Part shown: piece by piece, positions 28,089 through 36,163 of the stretch
Layout: every line of letters begins with the position of its first letter
Numbering within the stretch: the stretch's first letter is position 1
Assembly (NCBI GenBank): GCA_020634855.1
Contig: JACKAU010000002.1
Span: forward strand, 744,001-808,000
Direction of reading: 5' to 3'
Source of the DNA: Anaerolineales bacterium
Lineage (GTDB): Bacteria; Chloroflexota; Anaerolineae; 4572-78; J111
DNA: 64,000 nt
Translations under genes and position numbers: made by a program
The notes under the pieces: generated by a model
Told to the model about the DNA's origin: nothing
The model's database searches: none
What the model saw: the letters and a program-made list of their open reading frames with translations, nothing else

Positions 28089-28419
28089 ATGAGTGGATTT
28101 GACGGGGTGCTGATTTTTGGATTAAGGCTGATCCTTATCCCTGCCCATCGTGCTATCGCCGGGGTTTACCTCATTGGGCGGCGAAACAAACGCGAATTTC
28201 AGAGTCTCATTGAGATGGATGGGGCCAAGTGCATTCAGGCTAGAGACGGCCGGGTGACGATCAAATCCAAGACTATGGGTCAATCTTATTGCCAGGGTTT
28301 TGATGGCAGTCTTAGCCGGGTGCGGCTGGCTGATGGCCGATAATCTAAACCTGGGCCTGGGCCTCATCGAGTCCCATTGTTACATTCGGGCTGTTCGCCT
28401 TAAGTATGGCGCTCGTGAT
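28089..28419 (+). pseudogene. Truncated, frameshifted copy of the 30184 membrane-protein gene
   Basis: The start MSGFDGVLIFG and the core YLIGRRNKREFQSLIEMDGAKCIQARDGRVTIKSK match the intact copy at 30184, but small indels break the first membrane helix (GLRLILIPAHRAIAG in place of GVGLILILPIVAIAG) and shift frame after TIKSK. Homology ends at 28419, so the C-terminal domain is missing. The pattern fits a partial tandem duplication that then decayed, or uneven sequence quality. Confidence 0.8.
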
Positions 28420-28890
28420 TGGATCACCTCAATGAGAAGATCAGATCAAGCGGCATTAAGGTTGTTGGTTTCCATGACTTACGACGTGAAGGAGATTCCT
28501 CCAGTCGAGCATCGTGCTTATGGTGAGATGCTGAGGTAGTGCAGGCTTCAGGTTCCGTTTGAGAACAACACCGTGACAGTGGTAGCTACTGAACAACGCC
28601 GGGCAATAGCGGCCACTTTGCAGCTATTCCTCGAGAAGCCTGACCTGGTGAGAATTTGGTCTTCAAGATGGAGATGGAGCGCAAAGAAGTAAAATGAGCA
28701 CTTTGTTATTCCAAATTTATCGGCACCGACTATGACTTTGGCAATGATGGGGCACCCCCGACTTATAGGAAGGGGCTTTAACCATACGGTGCAAGCGAGG
28801 ATGACACGTGCTGGCATTGCCTTGTTCGAGCGTCGTCTACTTTGAATTTGAAAATGGCTGTGCCCTTAGCGCATCGTGCTAAGATTGGTT
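28420..28890. other. Region between the duplicated copies, no recognisable gene
   Basis: About 470 bp. Short frames on both strands (for example 28548-28817 minus) have no ribosome site, no family resemblance and no typical composition. The stretch looks like filler from degraded accessory DNA. Confidence 0.45.
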
Positions 28891-28957
28891 ACACACCAAA
28901 AACCGATCCTCCGACTTTACGCCACCAGGGAAAGGCCATCACCCCCCCATCGACATC

Positions 28958-28986
28958 AACGCCAACACTTTCGTTGGCGTTTTTTG
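28958..28986 (+). terminator. Intrinsic terminator in duplication copy B
   Basis: Same AACGCCAAC/GTTGGCGTT stem as in copy A, with a T run. Confidence 0.8.
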
Positions 28987-29111
28987 TTGCATACATCACC
29001 ATTACACTCTTTATAGCGATTGATCCGCCTTCGGTGTCGAAATCCCGCAAGGTAATCATAGGGGGTGCTCAGTGAAGGATACGATTAACAGGCGTGATCG
29101 GTTGTGTCGGC

Positions 29112-29488
29112 GCGCAGAAAGGTCCATTTGGCGAGAATTCGGATGGTGCTGCACGCAGAATGGTTCTTTTGGCAAAAATTCGGATGGTGCTGCATGCAGA
29201 ATGGTCCATTTGGCGAGAATTCGGATGGTGCTGCTGCAGAATGGTCCATTTGGCGAGAATTCATATGGTGCCGAGCTCAGCAAGGTCCTTTTGCAAAAAT
29301 TCGGATGGCGCTGAGCTCAGCAAGGTCCTTTTGGCAAAATTCGGCATATGGTGCTGAGCTCAGAAAGGTTCTTTTTGCAAGAATTCGGATGGTCTAGCGA
29401 GTCGAATGGTTCTTTTGGCAAAAATTCGGATGGTCTAGCGAGTCGAATGGTTCTTTTGGCAAAAATTCGGATGGTCTGGCGCGCTAAG
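29112..29488. repeat. Array B of about 41-bp tandem repeats (9 units)
   Basis: AATTC starts near 29136, 29177, 29218, 29258 and 29298, then at similar steps to about 29465. The palindromic core changes along the array: CTGCACGCAG, CTGCATGCAG, then GAGCTC, then CTAGCGAGTCG. The last three units (GGATGGTCTAGCGAGTCGAATGG) are nearly identical, suggesting recent unit duplication. The same end palindrome GATCACGGTCGTGATC follows. Confidence 0.85.
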
Positions 29489-29689
29489 ATATATGATCAC
29501 GGTCGTGATCGTTAGGTCTGGCGCGCTGAGGTCTTCAATTTTGAAGGCGGTCGAGCCACGCCGTCTGCCCCATCAGATCGCGCGGTGAGGGCCGCACCGT
29601 TGGGGGCCAAAAAAGGCGACCTGCTTGACATTTGGCCGATAGTTTGATAAGTTGGGCATGAGGTCAAATTATTCTTACGGAGGTGCATC

Positions 29690-29976
29690 ATGAAGCGTAA
29701 TCACTATCCTAAAAAGGGGCATTGCTTTTAAGCCGGCCCACGATTTGGAAAGCCTCGAAGAATTGCCAGCCTTTTGAACTAACCCGTAAACGCCGCCAAG
29801 GTTATCCTTCTGAAACAAGCGTTAAGAAAGGGTTACGGGTTGTTCACGGCCAGAAAGAACTGGTAGAAAAACTGGGCAGACAAGACCCCTGCCCATGTGG
29901 CTCACAGCGGAAGTTCAAACATTGTTGTCTGAAGCGTGGTCGGTATGATGGATCATTACGAGCCTATTACTTTTAG
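29690..29976 (+). pseudogene. SEC-C motif protein gene, copy B (two frameshifts)
   Basis: The expected start (MKRNHYPKKG, after ACGGAGG) is present here, unlike in copy A, but an extra base near GGGGCATTGC brings a stop at TTTTAA, and another extra C at TTGCCAGCC shifts again. From there the sequence is identical to copy A through DPCPCGSQRKFKHCC. Combining the two copies gives a plausible intact protein of about 95 residues. Confidence 0.7.
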
Positions 29977-30001
29977 AGAAAATGAATAGATAGCACCGAT
30001 T

Positions 30002-30040
30002 AAAGGGTATTCACCGGAAAGAGTGATTGCCCTTTTTTTT
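30002..30040 (+). terminator. Terminator after SEC-C copy B
   Basis: Same GGGTATTCAC/GTGATTGCCC stem as in copy A, with a longer T run. Confidence 0.75.
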
Positions 30041-30183
30041 AACCTTCATGCGGCAGGAATATGCCCAGACCGGGCGACTGGCCTGGTAATGATCGGGTAA
30101 TGATGACTGCCTAAAATAGGAAGCATATATCGGTTCTCACGCAGCCGCTGCTTGGCGGGCGTGAGGGGCTTAGGGAGCGCAAA

Positions 30184-30855
30184 ATGAGTGGATTTGACGG
30201 GGTGCTGATTTTTGGGGGAGTTGGGCTGATCCTTATCCTGCCCATCGTGGCTATCGCCGGGGTTTACCTCATTGGGCGGCGAAACAAACGCGAATTTCAG
30301 AGTCTCATTGAGATGGATGGGGCCAGGTGCATTCAGGCTAGAGACGGCCGGGTGACGATCAAATCCAAGACATGGGTCAACTTTTTTGCCCTTATCTTTT
30401 TAATGGCAGTCTTAGCCGGGTGCGGCTGGCTCATGGCCGATAATCTAAACCTGGGCCTGGGCCTCATCGAACCCATTGTTACATTCGGGCTGTTCGCCTT
30501 AAGTATGGCGCTCGTGATCTTTTACCTATGGCGCGCCTTAAAACAACCGGCCTTTTATTTCAACCCCGAAGGGCAGACTTTGACCATCAAACAAGGTTCC
30601 TCCAGCCGCCAGATACCGTTTGGACAGATGGCCAACCTCTCCGTTGCGGGCTGGCAAAATGAGGTGGACGGGCAGGAGTTCCCTTGCGCCGGTATCAAAC
30701 TGGAACTAACCAACGGCGAAACGATAGAACTCGGCACCCTGTCAAGCCTGACCGGTGAGAAAGATTTGTGGCAGCGGTGTGGGCAGGTCTGTCAACTGGT
30801 CGCCGATGTTACCGGGCTTAGTCTGCCCACCATCTACAATTCACAATTTCAGTAG
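30184..30855 (+). CDS. Three-helix membrane protein with C-terminal soluble domain
   Basis: 223 residues. Helices lie at about residues 6-30 (VLIFGGVGLILILPIVAIAGVYL), 62-80 (FFALIFLMAVLAGCGWLM) and 93-112 (VTFGLFALSMALVIFYLW). The C-terminal 110 residues are beta-rich (FYFNPEGQTLTIKQGSSSRQIPFGQMANLSV... IKLELTNGETIELGTLSS), resembling PH-like membrane-associated domains that follow short helical anchors. I do not recognise a named family. A basic loop (GRRNKREFQ) follows the first helix. It is the only complete copy; the copy at 28089 is truncated. Confidence 0.75.
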   Translation: MSGFDGVLIFGGVGLILILPIVAIAGVYLIGRRNKREFQSLIEMDGARCIQARDGRVTIKSKTWVNFFALIFLMAVLAGCGWLMADNLNLGLGLIEPIVTFGLFALSMALVIFYLWRALKQPAFYFNPEGQTLTIKQGSSSRQIPFGQMANLSVAGWQNEVDGQEFPCAGIKLELTNGETIELGTLSSLTGEKDLWQRCGQVCQLVADVTGLSLPTIYNSQFQ

Positions 30856-30884
30856 ATCACTATTTCAAGATCTGATGAGAAATG

Positions 30885-30989
30885 ATAGAACACAGATGAC
30901 ACGGATTATACAGATTTTCACGGATAAGGCCTGATTTAATTTAAGAAAATCCGTGTTTATCCGTGCGATCTGTATGATCTGTGTTCTAT
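30885..30989. repeat. Inverted-repeat element (ACAGAT/CACGGAT type)
   Basis: ATAGAACACAGATGACACGGAT is answered in reverse by ATCCGTGCGATCTGTATGATCTGTGTTCTAT, with internal CACGGATAA/TTATCCGTG. A second copy in near-opposite orientation lies at 39821-39922. Elements with this wording are scattered in many environmental bacterial genomes; no ORF is present. Confidence 0.75.
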
Positions 30990-31086
30990 TGATGTAAAAC
31001 TGTGATCGACTGAATTTGTTTTTAACAAGATCGACAAAAAATTATCGATGTAATCGCGTAAGCGGCTAAATCAAGGAGAGAACTCT

Positions 31087-31404
31087 ATGCTATTTCAAAA
31101 CACCTGGAAAGCGGTCTTAAACGGCACTAAAACCCAAACCCGCTATCCGGTTCAAGCCGGCGACGACGCCGAACCGGACCAAAGCGGTAACATCATGCGG
31201 GTCACCCATCAGGCTGAACACGGTCCGCCCAAAGAATTGTTTGAGGTCGGTAAAAGTTACCCGGTGCAGGCGGGCGTTGGCCAAAAAACCGCCGGTCGCA
31301 TTACCGTCACGGCCATCCGGCGTGAGTCGCTGCAAGCCATCAGCGCCACCGACCTGCCCCAAGAGTTGCCCCGCCCCGAAAGAGGACTGCCATTCAAAAC
31401 TTAA
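31087..31404 (+). CDS. ASCH-like domain protein, short
   Basis: 105 residues. NTWKAVLNGTKTQTRYPV and the later FEVGKSYPVQAGVGQKTAGRITVTAIRRESLQAIS follow the ASCH pattern (ligand-binding fold related to PUA, implicated in RNA contacts). Family members usually continue for 40-80 residues after the AIRRE...I segment with an EGF-type motif; here the protein ends shortly after with ERGLPFKT, so it may be truncated. A ribosome site (AAGGAGAG) precedes the ATG and a good terminator follows. Confidence 0.65.
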   Translation: MLFQNTWKAVLNGTKTQTRYPVQAGDDAEPDQSGNIMRVTHQAEHGPPKELFEVGKSYPVQAGVGQKTAGRITVTAIRRESLQAISATDLPQELPRPERGLPFKT

Positions 31405-31420
31405 ACCCGAATTTTTGTGC

Positions 31421-31453
31421 AAGGAGACGTCTGACAAGGCGTCTCCTTTTTTG
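31421..31453 (+). terminator. Intrinsic terminator
   Basis: AAGGAGACG pairs with CGTCTCCTT around a loop of about 9 nt, followed by T. Confidence 0.85.
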
Positions 31454-31548
31454 TTTCATAACCCTACAATAATACATTTAGTCGATGTTTTGTTTTTCTT
31501 GAGAGGATTCAGTCATGCCTGGTCTATAGCCAGCCGGCCTATCGCCAC

Positions 31549-31652
31549 CGAATGAATTCGGTCGCTGCTAAAGAAAACCGGTTGAAACCGGTTATTGGGT
31601 TCCCCCTTAACGTGTTTTCAACACGTTTCTTTTATCAGGCGGCGAATTCATT
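31549..31652. repeat. Nested palindromic element with two different internal hairpins
   Basis: The outer arms CGAATGAATTCGGTCGC and GGCGGCGAATTCATTCG are inverted. Inside, the left half has the self-paired AACCGGTT GA AACCGGTT and the right half AACGTGTT TTC AACACGTT, both preceded by a GAAA/TTTC motif. The hairpins occupy equivalent places but differ in sequence. It lies just upstream of the clostripain-like gene, and the remaining bases of 31454-31736 hold no gene. Confidence 0.7.
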
Positions 31653-31736
31653 CGCAGATATTAAAATACCGAATCGTCTCAGAGACTGTTTTTTTCAAAC
31701 CAATATAACAGGCCATGCCAAGAAAGGAACCCTTTA

Positions 31737-34700
31737 ATGTTCAGCACTGATCATTTTTGGAAAAGCGCCACCTTACTGGTCATCATGACGATGATCGCCC
31801 TGACCGCCGGCCCGACCGGCGCGGTCAAAGCCGCCCCAGATCTCCCTCATCCGGCCCACCCCCAACCGCTACAGCCCGCCGCCCGCCCGGCCGCCCAAGC
31901 CGAGGCCGAGTGGACCATTCTGCTTTACCAGGATGCTGACGATGAGATGCTGGAGCAGGATATCTTAATCGACTTCAACGAAGCCGAGGTCATCGGTTCC
32001 AGCGATGAGGTCAACATTGTGGCTCAGGTTGACCGCTTTGACGGCGGTTACGACGGCATGGGCGACTGGACCTCGACCAAACGCTTTTACGTTACCCAAG
32101 ACAGCGACCTGGAAGAGATCGGCTCCGAAGAGCTGGATGACCTGGGCGAAACCAATATGGCCGACAGCCAGACCCTGGTCGATTTCATCGTCTGGGCGGT
32201 TGACAACTTTCCGGCTCAAAAATACGCCCTGATAATGTCGGACCACGGGGCCGGCTGGCCCGGCGGCTGGAACGACCCCGATCCCGGCGGTCTGGGACCT
32301 GATGCGGTGGCGGTCGCCCAACTGTTTGGGGTGGACGGTATGTGGCTGATGGAATTGGACCAGGCCCTGGGTGAGGCTCGCGACCAAACCGGCCTGGACA
32401 AATTTGATCTAATCGGCTTTGACGCCTGTTTAATGAGTCAGCTTGAGGTCTTTAGCGCCGTTGCGCCGCATGGTCGCTACAGCGTGGCCTCGCAAGAGCT
32501 TGAGCCGGGCGTGGGCTGGGCCTATGCCGGCTTTTTGCAGCAATTAACCGACAACCCGGCCATGTCCGGCGCTGATCTGGCCGCGGCTATTGTATCCACC
32601 TACATTGACGGCGATGCGCGTGTTGTCGATGATAACGCCCGGCGGGCGATGCTCGAATCCAGCTTCGGCGGGAGCGAGGCCAGCGCGGAAGAACTGGCCA
32701 GCTTCTTGGGCCAGGATGTGACCCTAACCGCCGTTGACCTGGCGGAAATCCCCACTGTCAACGCGGCGGTTGACAATTTAGCCGCCGCGTTAATCGCGAT
32801 TGATCCCAACGCGGTGGCCGAAGCGCGGGCCTACGCCCAATCCTTTGAAAGCGTCTTTGGCGAAGAGATGCCCTCCCCCTATATTGACCTGTTTAACTTT
32901 ATCCAATTGGTGGTCCAATTTAGCGGCGATGCCGATGTTACCGCCGCCGCCGAGGAAGTCGCCGCCGCCTTGAACCAGGCTATTATCGCCGAGAAACATG
33001 GGCCGGAACGGCCCGGCGCCACCGGCATCACCATCCATTTTCCCACCAGTGAGCTGCACAGCATCGCCGACGATGTGGGCTACACCACCGTGGCCGCCCG
33101 CTTTGCCGACGAGTCGCAGTGGGATGAGTTTTTGGCGGCGTTCCACAGCGGGGCCACCTTCAGCCGTCCCCAAGCCGAGCCGGATCAACCCGCGGCCGTC
33201 TCGGACGCACCGGCGGCCAGTCATACGTCAGGCCGGCTGGAGATAACGCCCCTAACCCTCTCCGCCGAAGTTGCCACCCCTGACGCGCCGGTAACGATTA
33301 GCGCCGACATCAGCGGCGACCGGCTGGCCTACATCTACACCTTTATCGGCCGCTTTTTGCCCCACCAGGATGTGCTGCTGATTGAGGATATGGATTACCT
33401 GATTGCCGATGACACCCAGGAAATCGGCGGCATCGCTTACCCGGATTGGTCAAAAGAGGGCGTCAGCGTGGAGTATGAGTGGCAGCCGACCATTTATGCG
33501 ATCAGCAACGGTACCGACTCAACCAAAGCGCTGTTCCAGCCCCAGGCTTACGACCCCGAATCGCCGACTTTTGCGGTCGAGGGCATTTATACCTTTGGGC
33601 AAAGCGAACAGCAGCGCTACGCCAAAATGTTTTTCCGCGATGGGGTGATGAGCGGCATTTACAGCTTTGGCGGCAACTTGACCGGAGCCGTTGGCGCGCC
33701 CCGGGAAATCACGCCCCAAATTGGCGACACCTTTACCGTGCTCGAACGCGGCGACGACCTGAGCCTGGACGAAGAGGCCGGCCGCGAAAGCTATGTGGCC
33801 CCCGGCCAAACCCTCACCTTTGAAGGCGAACCCTTTGTCATCGAGACCACGCCCGCCCCCAGCGGCAACTATGTGGTCGGCTTTATCGCCGAAGACCTGG
33901 ACGGCCAAACCTATGAGCAGTATGAGGGTCTGTTTGTGGTCAATGAAGAAACCGAGCCGGTGGACGGCTTTGTTTCGTATGTCGATGACGACTTTGGCTT
34001 TGCCACCCTTTACCCCGGCGATTGGACGGTTGAGGCGGACCCGGCTCAAGCCTCGGTTAACTTCTCTAGCCAGGATGGTTCGCACTTTGTCTCGATTTCG
34101 GCGGCGGCTTACGATGCCGCCAACGCCGATGAGGCCAATACCGCCGCTTTGCAAGCTACCGCCGAGGCGCTGCAACAGAACGGCGATCTGGAAAATCTGG
34201 TCTTTTTGTCGGAAGAGCCGGACACGTTTGTATTGGGCGCGTTTGACGCCCAACTGGTTGACTTTGATTTTGAACTGGACGGCGTGGCCTACTCCGCTTC
34301 GGCCATTGCCTCCACACCCACGCCGGAGGCCACCTATCTGGTCTTAAATGTCGCGCCGGCCGACGATTTTGAGCAGGCGGTGACCGATGTTTTCAACCCC
34401 ATGCTCTACAGCTTTGACCTGCTCATCTCCGGCCTGGTTAAAGAGAATATCGGCCCGCCGCCGCCGGATTTCGATGAAATCCTGTTCAGCGATGACTTCA
34501 GCGATACCGCCAGCGGGCTGTACCATCTGGACGAGGAGGAAGCGTGGGGCATCAGTTACTACACCACCGACGACCAATACCTGTTTGGCCTGAACCCCTA
34601 TACCGGCCCCATTTACGATTACTATTTCGATGCCGCTCTGCCCGATGAATTTCTGCTGCAAGCCACCGCCGGCTATGAGGGCGCCGCCAATAACGACTAC

Positions 34701-35051
34701 GGCCTGATCTTCCAGCTCCAGCCAGGCGAAGCGTTTGACGACTTCTACCTGTTCCGCATCAGCGGCGACGGCTACTTCATCGCCGAAAAATCCGTTGGCG
34801 GCGAACTCACCACCCTCATTGACTGGACGGCCTCCAGCCTGATCGACCAAACTGAAAATGCCGCCAACGTACTCACCGTCGAGGGCCGGGGCGATAGTTA
34901 CTATCTTTACATCAACGGCCTTGAAGTGGGCGCCTTCAGCGACGCCGATCTGAGCGGCGGCAGTTTTGGCTTTGTGGTCGATAACTACGATGAAGAGTCG
35001 CCGATAACGCTGATATTTGATGATTTAGTGGTAGGGACGCCGGTCGAGTAG
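31737..35051 (+). CDS. Large secreted clostripain-family (C11) cysteine peptidase
   Basis: 1104 residues. An N-terminal signal region (LLVIMTMIALTAGPTGAVKA) is followed by a C11 peptidase domain: WTILLYQDADDEMLEQD, the catalytic His in LIMSDHGAGW (about residue 168) and the catalytic Cys in GFDACLMSQLE (about residue 231). GITIHFPTS closes the domain (about 430). The remaining 650 residues are acidic beta-rich extracellular segments, including a region like periplasmic lipid-binding 'FATLYPGDWTVE' stress proteins (about 755) and a C-terminal jelly-roll-like domain (DDFSDTASGLYHLDEEEAWG to the end). C11 enzymes cut after Arg or Lys. The very acidic composition suits an exported protein. A terminator follows. 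Confidence 0.88.
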   Translation: MFSTDHFWKSATLLVIMTMIALTAGPTGAVKAAPDLPHPAHPQPLQPAARPAAQAEAEWTILLYQDADDEMLEQDILIDFNEAEVIGSSDEVNIVAQVDRFDGGYDGMGDWTSTKRFYVTQDSDLEEIGSEELDDLGETNMADSQTLVDFIVWAVDNFPAQKYALIMSDHGAGWPGGWNDPDPGGLGPDAVAVAQLFGVDGMWLMELDQALGEARDQTGLDKFDLIGFDACLMSQLEVFSAVAPHGRYSVASQELEPGVGWAYAGFLQQLTDNPAMSGADLAAAIVSTYIDGDARVVDDNARRAMLESSFGGSEASAEELASFLGQDVTLTAVDLAEIPTVNAAVDNLAAALIAIDPNAVAEARAYAQSFESVFGEEMPSPYIDLFNFIQLVVQFSGDADVTAAAEEVAAALNQAIIAEKHGPERPGATGITIHFPTSELHSIADDVGYTTVAARFADESQWDEFLAAFHSGATFSRPQAEPDQPAAVSDAPAASHTSGRLEITPLTLSAEVATPDAPVTISADISGDRLAYIYTFIGRFLPHQDVLLIEDMDYLIADDTQEIGGIAYPDWSKEGVSVEYEWQPTIYAISNGTDSTKALFQPQAYDPESPTFAVEGIYTFGQSEQQRYAKMFFRDGVMSGIYSFGGNLTGAVGAPREITPQIGDTFTVLERGDDLSLDEEAGRESYVAPGQTLTFEGEPFVIETTPAPSGNYVVGFIAEDLDGQTYEQYEGLFVVNEETEPVDGFVSYVDDDFGFATLYPGDWTVEADPAQASVNFSSQDGSHFVSISAAAYDAANADEANTAALQATAEALQQNGDLENLVFLSEEPDTFVLGAFDAQLVDFDFELDGVAYSASAIASTPTPEATYLVLNVAPADDFEQAVTDVFNPMLYSFDLLISGLVKENIGPPPPDFDEILFSDDFSDTASGLYHLDEEEAWGISYYTTDDQYLFGLNPYTGPIYDYYFDAALPDEFLLQATAGYEGAANNDYGLIFQLQPGEAFDDFYLFRISGDGYFIAEKSVGGELTTLIDWTASSLIDQTENAANVLTVEGRGDSYYLYINGLEVGAFSDADLSGGSFGFVVDNYDEESPITLIFDDLVVGTPVE

Positions 35052-35086
35052 CCTGCCACGTTCAACCGGATTAACGTTGATCCATT

Positions 35087-35124
35087 CAAGCACCGTTCCA
35101 AGGAGAACGGTGCTTGTTTATTTT
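35087..35124 (+). terminator. Intrinsic terminator of the C11 peptidase gene
   Basis: CAAGCACCGTTC pairs perfectly with GAACGGTGCTTG around CAAGGA, followed by T-rich sequence. Confidence 0.88.
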
Positions 35125-35146
35125 CCCAGGGCTTACGCAAAAACCC

Positions 35147-35228
35147 AGGTGACAGTCACTTATTGCCGTTAATCGGAAGTTAGATAGCCCAGACAAGTCG
35201 ATTTAGCGTGATTAAGTGACTGTCACCT
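35147..35228. repeat. Inverted repeat with 16-bp perfect ends (GTGACAGTCAC type)
   Basis: AGGTGACAGTCACTTA and TAAGTGACTGTCACCT bound an 82-bp element. Its right half (GATAGCCCAGACAAGTCGATTTAGCGTGA...) recurs in reverse at about 46869-46916. The core AGTGACTGTCACC is itself palindromic. The remaining intergenic sequence up to 35389 has only an unconvincing frame at 35282-35548. Confidence 0.8.
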
Positions 35229-35389
35229 TTTGAACTGAAGTTATTTATGACACGTTGAGGTTGGCTTATCGTGGAGTCTAGGTGGGCGCAGCTTACGTCG
35301 AGGGCGTTCATCCACTGTGCTCCGGCAACTGCTCCATTATATGGCTCGTCAGGGTTCACGTCTCGCTTAACGGCAGAACTTCTCCCAAC

Positions 35390-35418
35390 TTGTTCCCTTT
35401 ACGGGAGCGCTGTATAAT
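35390..35418 (+). promoter_or_regulatory. higBA promoter
   Basis: TTGTTC and TATAAT with a 17-bp spacer. The -10 ends 6 bp before the higB ATG, so transcription should begin at or next to the start codon. Confidence 0.75.
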
Positions 35419-35424
35419 CCCTCT

Positions 35425-35718
35425 ATGCGTATCATCTCCCGTAAACGGCTCAGAGAATTCTGGGAAAAACATCCTGATGCTCAACAAGCCTTGCAAGCCT
35501 GGTATGCTGATATTAAACAAGCAAACTGGCAAACCCCGGCAGATATAAAAAATGTCTATCGAAATGTCAGTCTTATCGCCCACAATCGAGCTATCTTTAA
35601 TATCAAAGGCAACAAGTACCGTCTGGTTGTGGTGGTCCAATATCAACATGGTATTGTTTATATTCGTTTTGTCGGAACACATCAGGACTATGACAAAATA
35701 GATGCCGCGACGATATGA
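35425..35718 (+). CDS. higB: HigB-type toxin (type II toxin-antitoxin)
   Basis: 97 residues. MRIISRKRLREFWEKHPDAQQALQAWY and the central NNVYRNVSLIAHNRAIFNIKGNKYRLVVVV-type region (here KNVYRNVSLIAHNRAIFNIKG), then YIRFVGTHQDYDKI, are the hallmark of the HigB/RelE-fold toxins of the HTH-antitoxin group. They cut mRNA on the ribosome. Order is toxin first, antitoxin second, as in higBA. There is no ribosome site because the promoter abuts the start codon. Confidence 0.9.
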   Translation: MRIISRKRLREFWEKHPDAQQALQAWYADIKQANWQTPADIKNVYRNVSLIAHNRAIFNIKGNKYRLVVVVQYQHGIVYIRFVGTHQDYDKIDAATI

Positions 35719-35723
35719 GGTAA

Positions 35724-36101
35724 ATGATGGAAATTAGGCCCATAAAAACAGAAGCAGATTATGAAGCGGCGTTGGCCGAAATTGAAACCCTATTTGAGGC
35801 TGAACTGGGGACACCGGAAAGTGACCGTCTGGAAGTGCTCACAACATTGGTTGAAGCTTATGAAGAAGCTCATTATGCCATACCGTTACCTGACCCGATC
35901 GAAGCCATCAAGTATTATATGGAAAGTCGCGGGTTAGAGAGACGAGATTTGGAGCCATATCTGGGCAGTCGGGCGCGAGTGTCGGAGATATTAAATCGAA
36001 AACGCCCCCTATCGTTGACAATGATCCGTCGGCTGAACGAGAATTTGGGGATACCGGCTGAGGTGTTGATACAACCGTATGATTATCAACAAGCCGCGTA
36101 G
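35724..36101 (+). CDS. higA: HigA-type antitoxin with HTH domain
   Basis: 125 residues; starts ATGATG after GAGGTAA, 5 bp after higB. The N-terminal half (EADYEAALAEIETLFEAELGTPESDRLEVLTTLVEAYE) is the conserved helical part of this antitoxin group. The C-terminal half is a Cro/C1-like helix-turn-helix: IKYYMESRGLERRDLEPYLGSRARVSEILNRKRPLSLTMIRRLNENLGIPAEVLI. It neutralises HigB and probably represses the shared promoter. Confidence 0.9.
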   Translation: MMEIRPIKTEADYEAALAEIETLFEAELGTPESDRLEVLTTLVEAYEEAHYAIPLPDPIEAIKYYMESRGLERRDLEPYLGSRARVSEILNRKRPLSLTMIRRLNENLGIPAEVLIQPYDYQQAA

Positions 36102-36163
36102 TCACTTGTAAGCCAAGGGTTATATAACAATCAAAAATAAAATTATGCCTGTGGACAGTATAA

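Larger units (their letters stand above)
26759..28419 (+). repeat. Tandem segmental duplication, copy A
   Basis: This stretch matches 28898-30518 base for base apart from many small indels and substitutions. Shared parts in order are a terminator, an array of about 41-bp repeats, a palindrome GATCACGGTCGTGATC, a SEC-C gene, a terminator and the 5' half of a membrane-protein gene. The match begins near CCTCCGACTTTACG and stops inside the membrane-protein gene at GGCGCTCGTGAT. Copy A is the more damaged one. About 480 bp of unrelated sequence separates the copies. Confidence 0.85.
28898..30518 (+). repeat. Tandem segmental duplication, copy B
   Basis: Counterpart of 26759-28419 in the same order and orientation. 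It continues into the full membrane-protein gene, so copy B probably holds the ancestral right edge. Its SEC-C gene also has indels, and its repeat array has drifted separately from that of copy A. Confidence 0.85.

Noticed and set aside
28420..28890. Possible integrase fragment (a His-Asp-Leu-Arg-like stretch near 28480)
   Set aside because: The match is a few residues in a frame without a start or further catalytic motifs.
27030..29488. CRISPR array
   Set aside because: Units are contiguous or vary by insertions and deletions, there are no unique spacers of constant length, and no cas gene is present.
33519..34253. 244-codon minus-strand frame opposite the C11 peptidase
   Set aside because: Shadow of a GC-rich coding strand with the same codon phase; no promoter, no ribosome site.
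35282..35548. 88-codon frame before higB
   Set aside because: It overlaps the higBA promoter and the higB start in another frame, and has no ribosome site.
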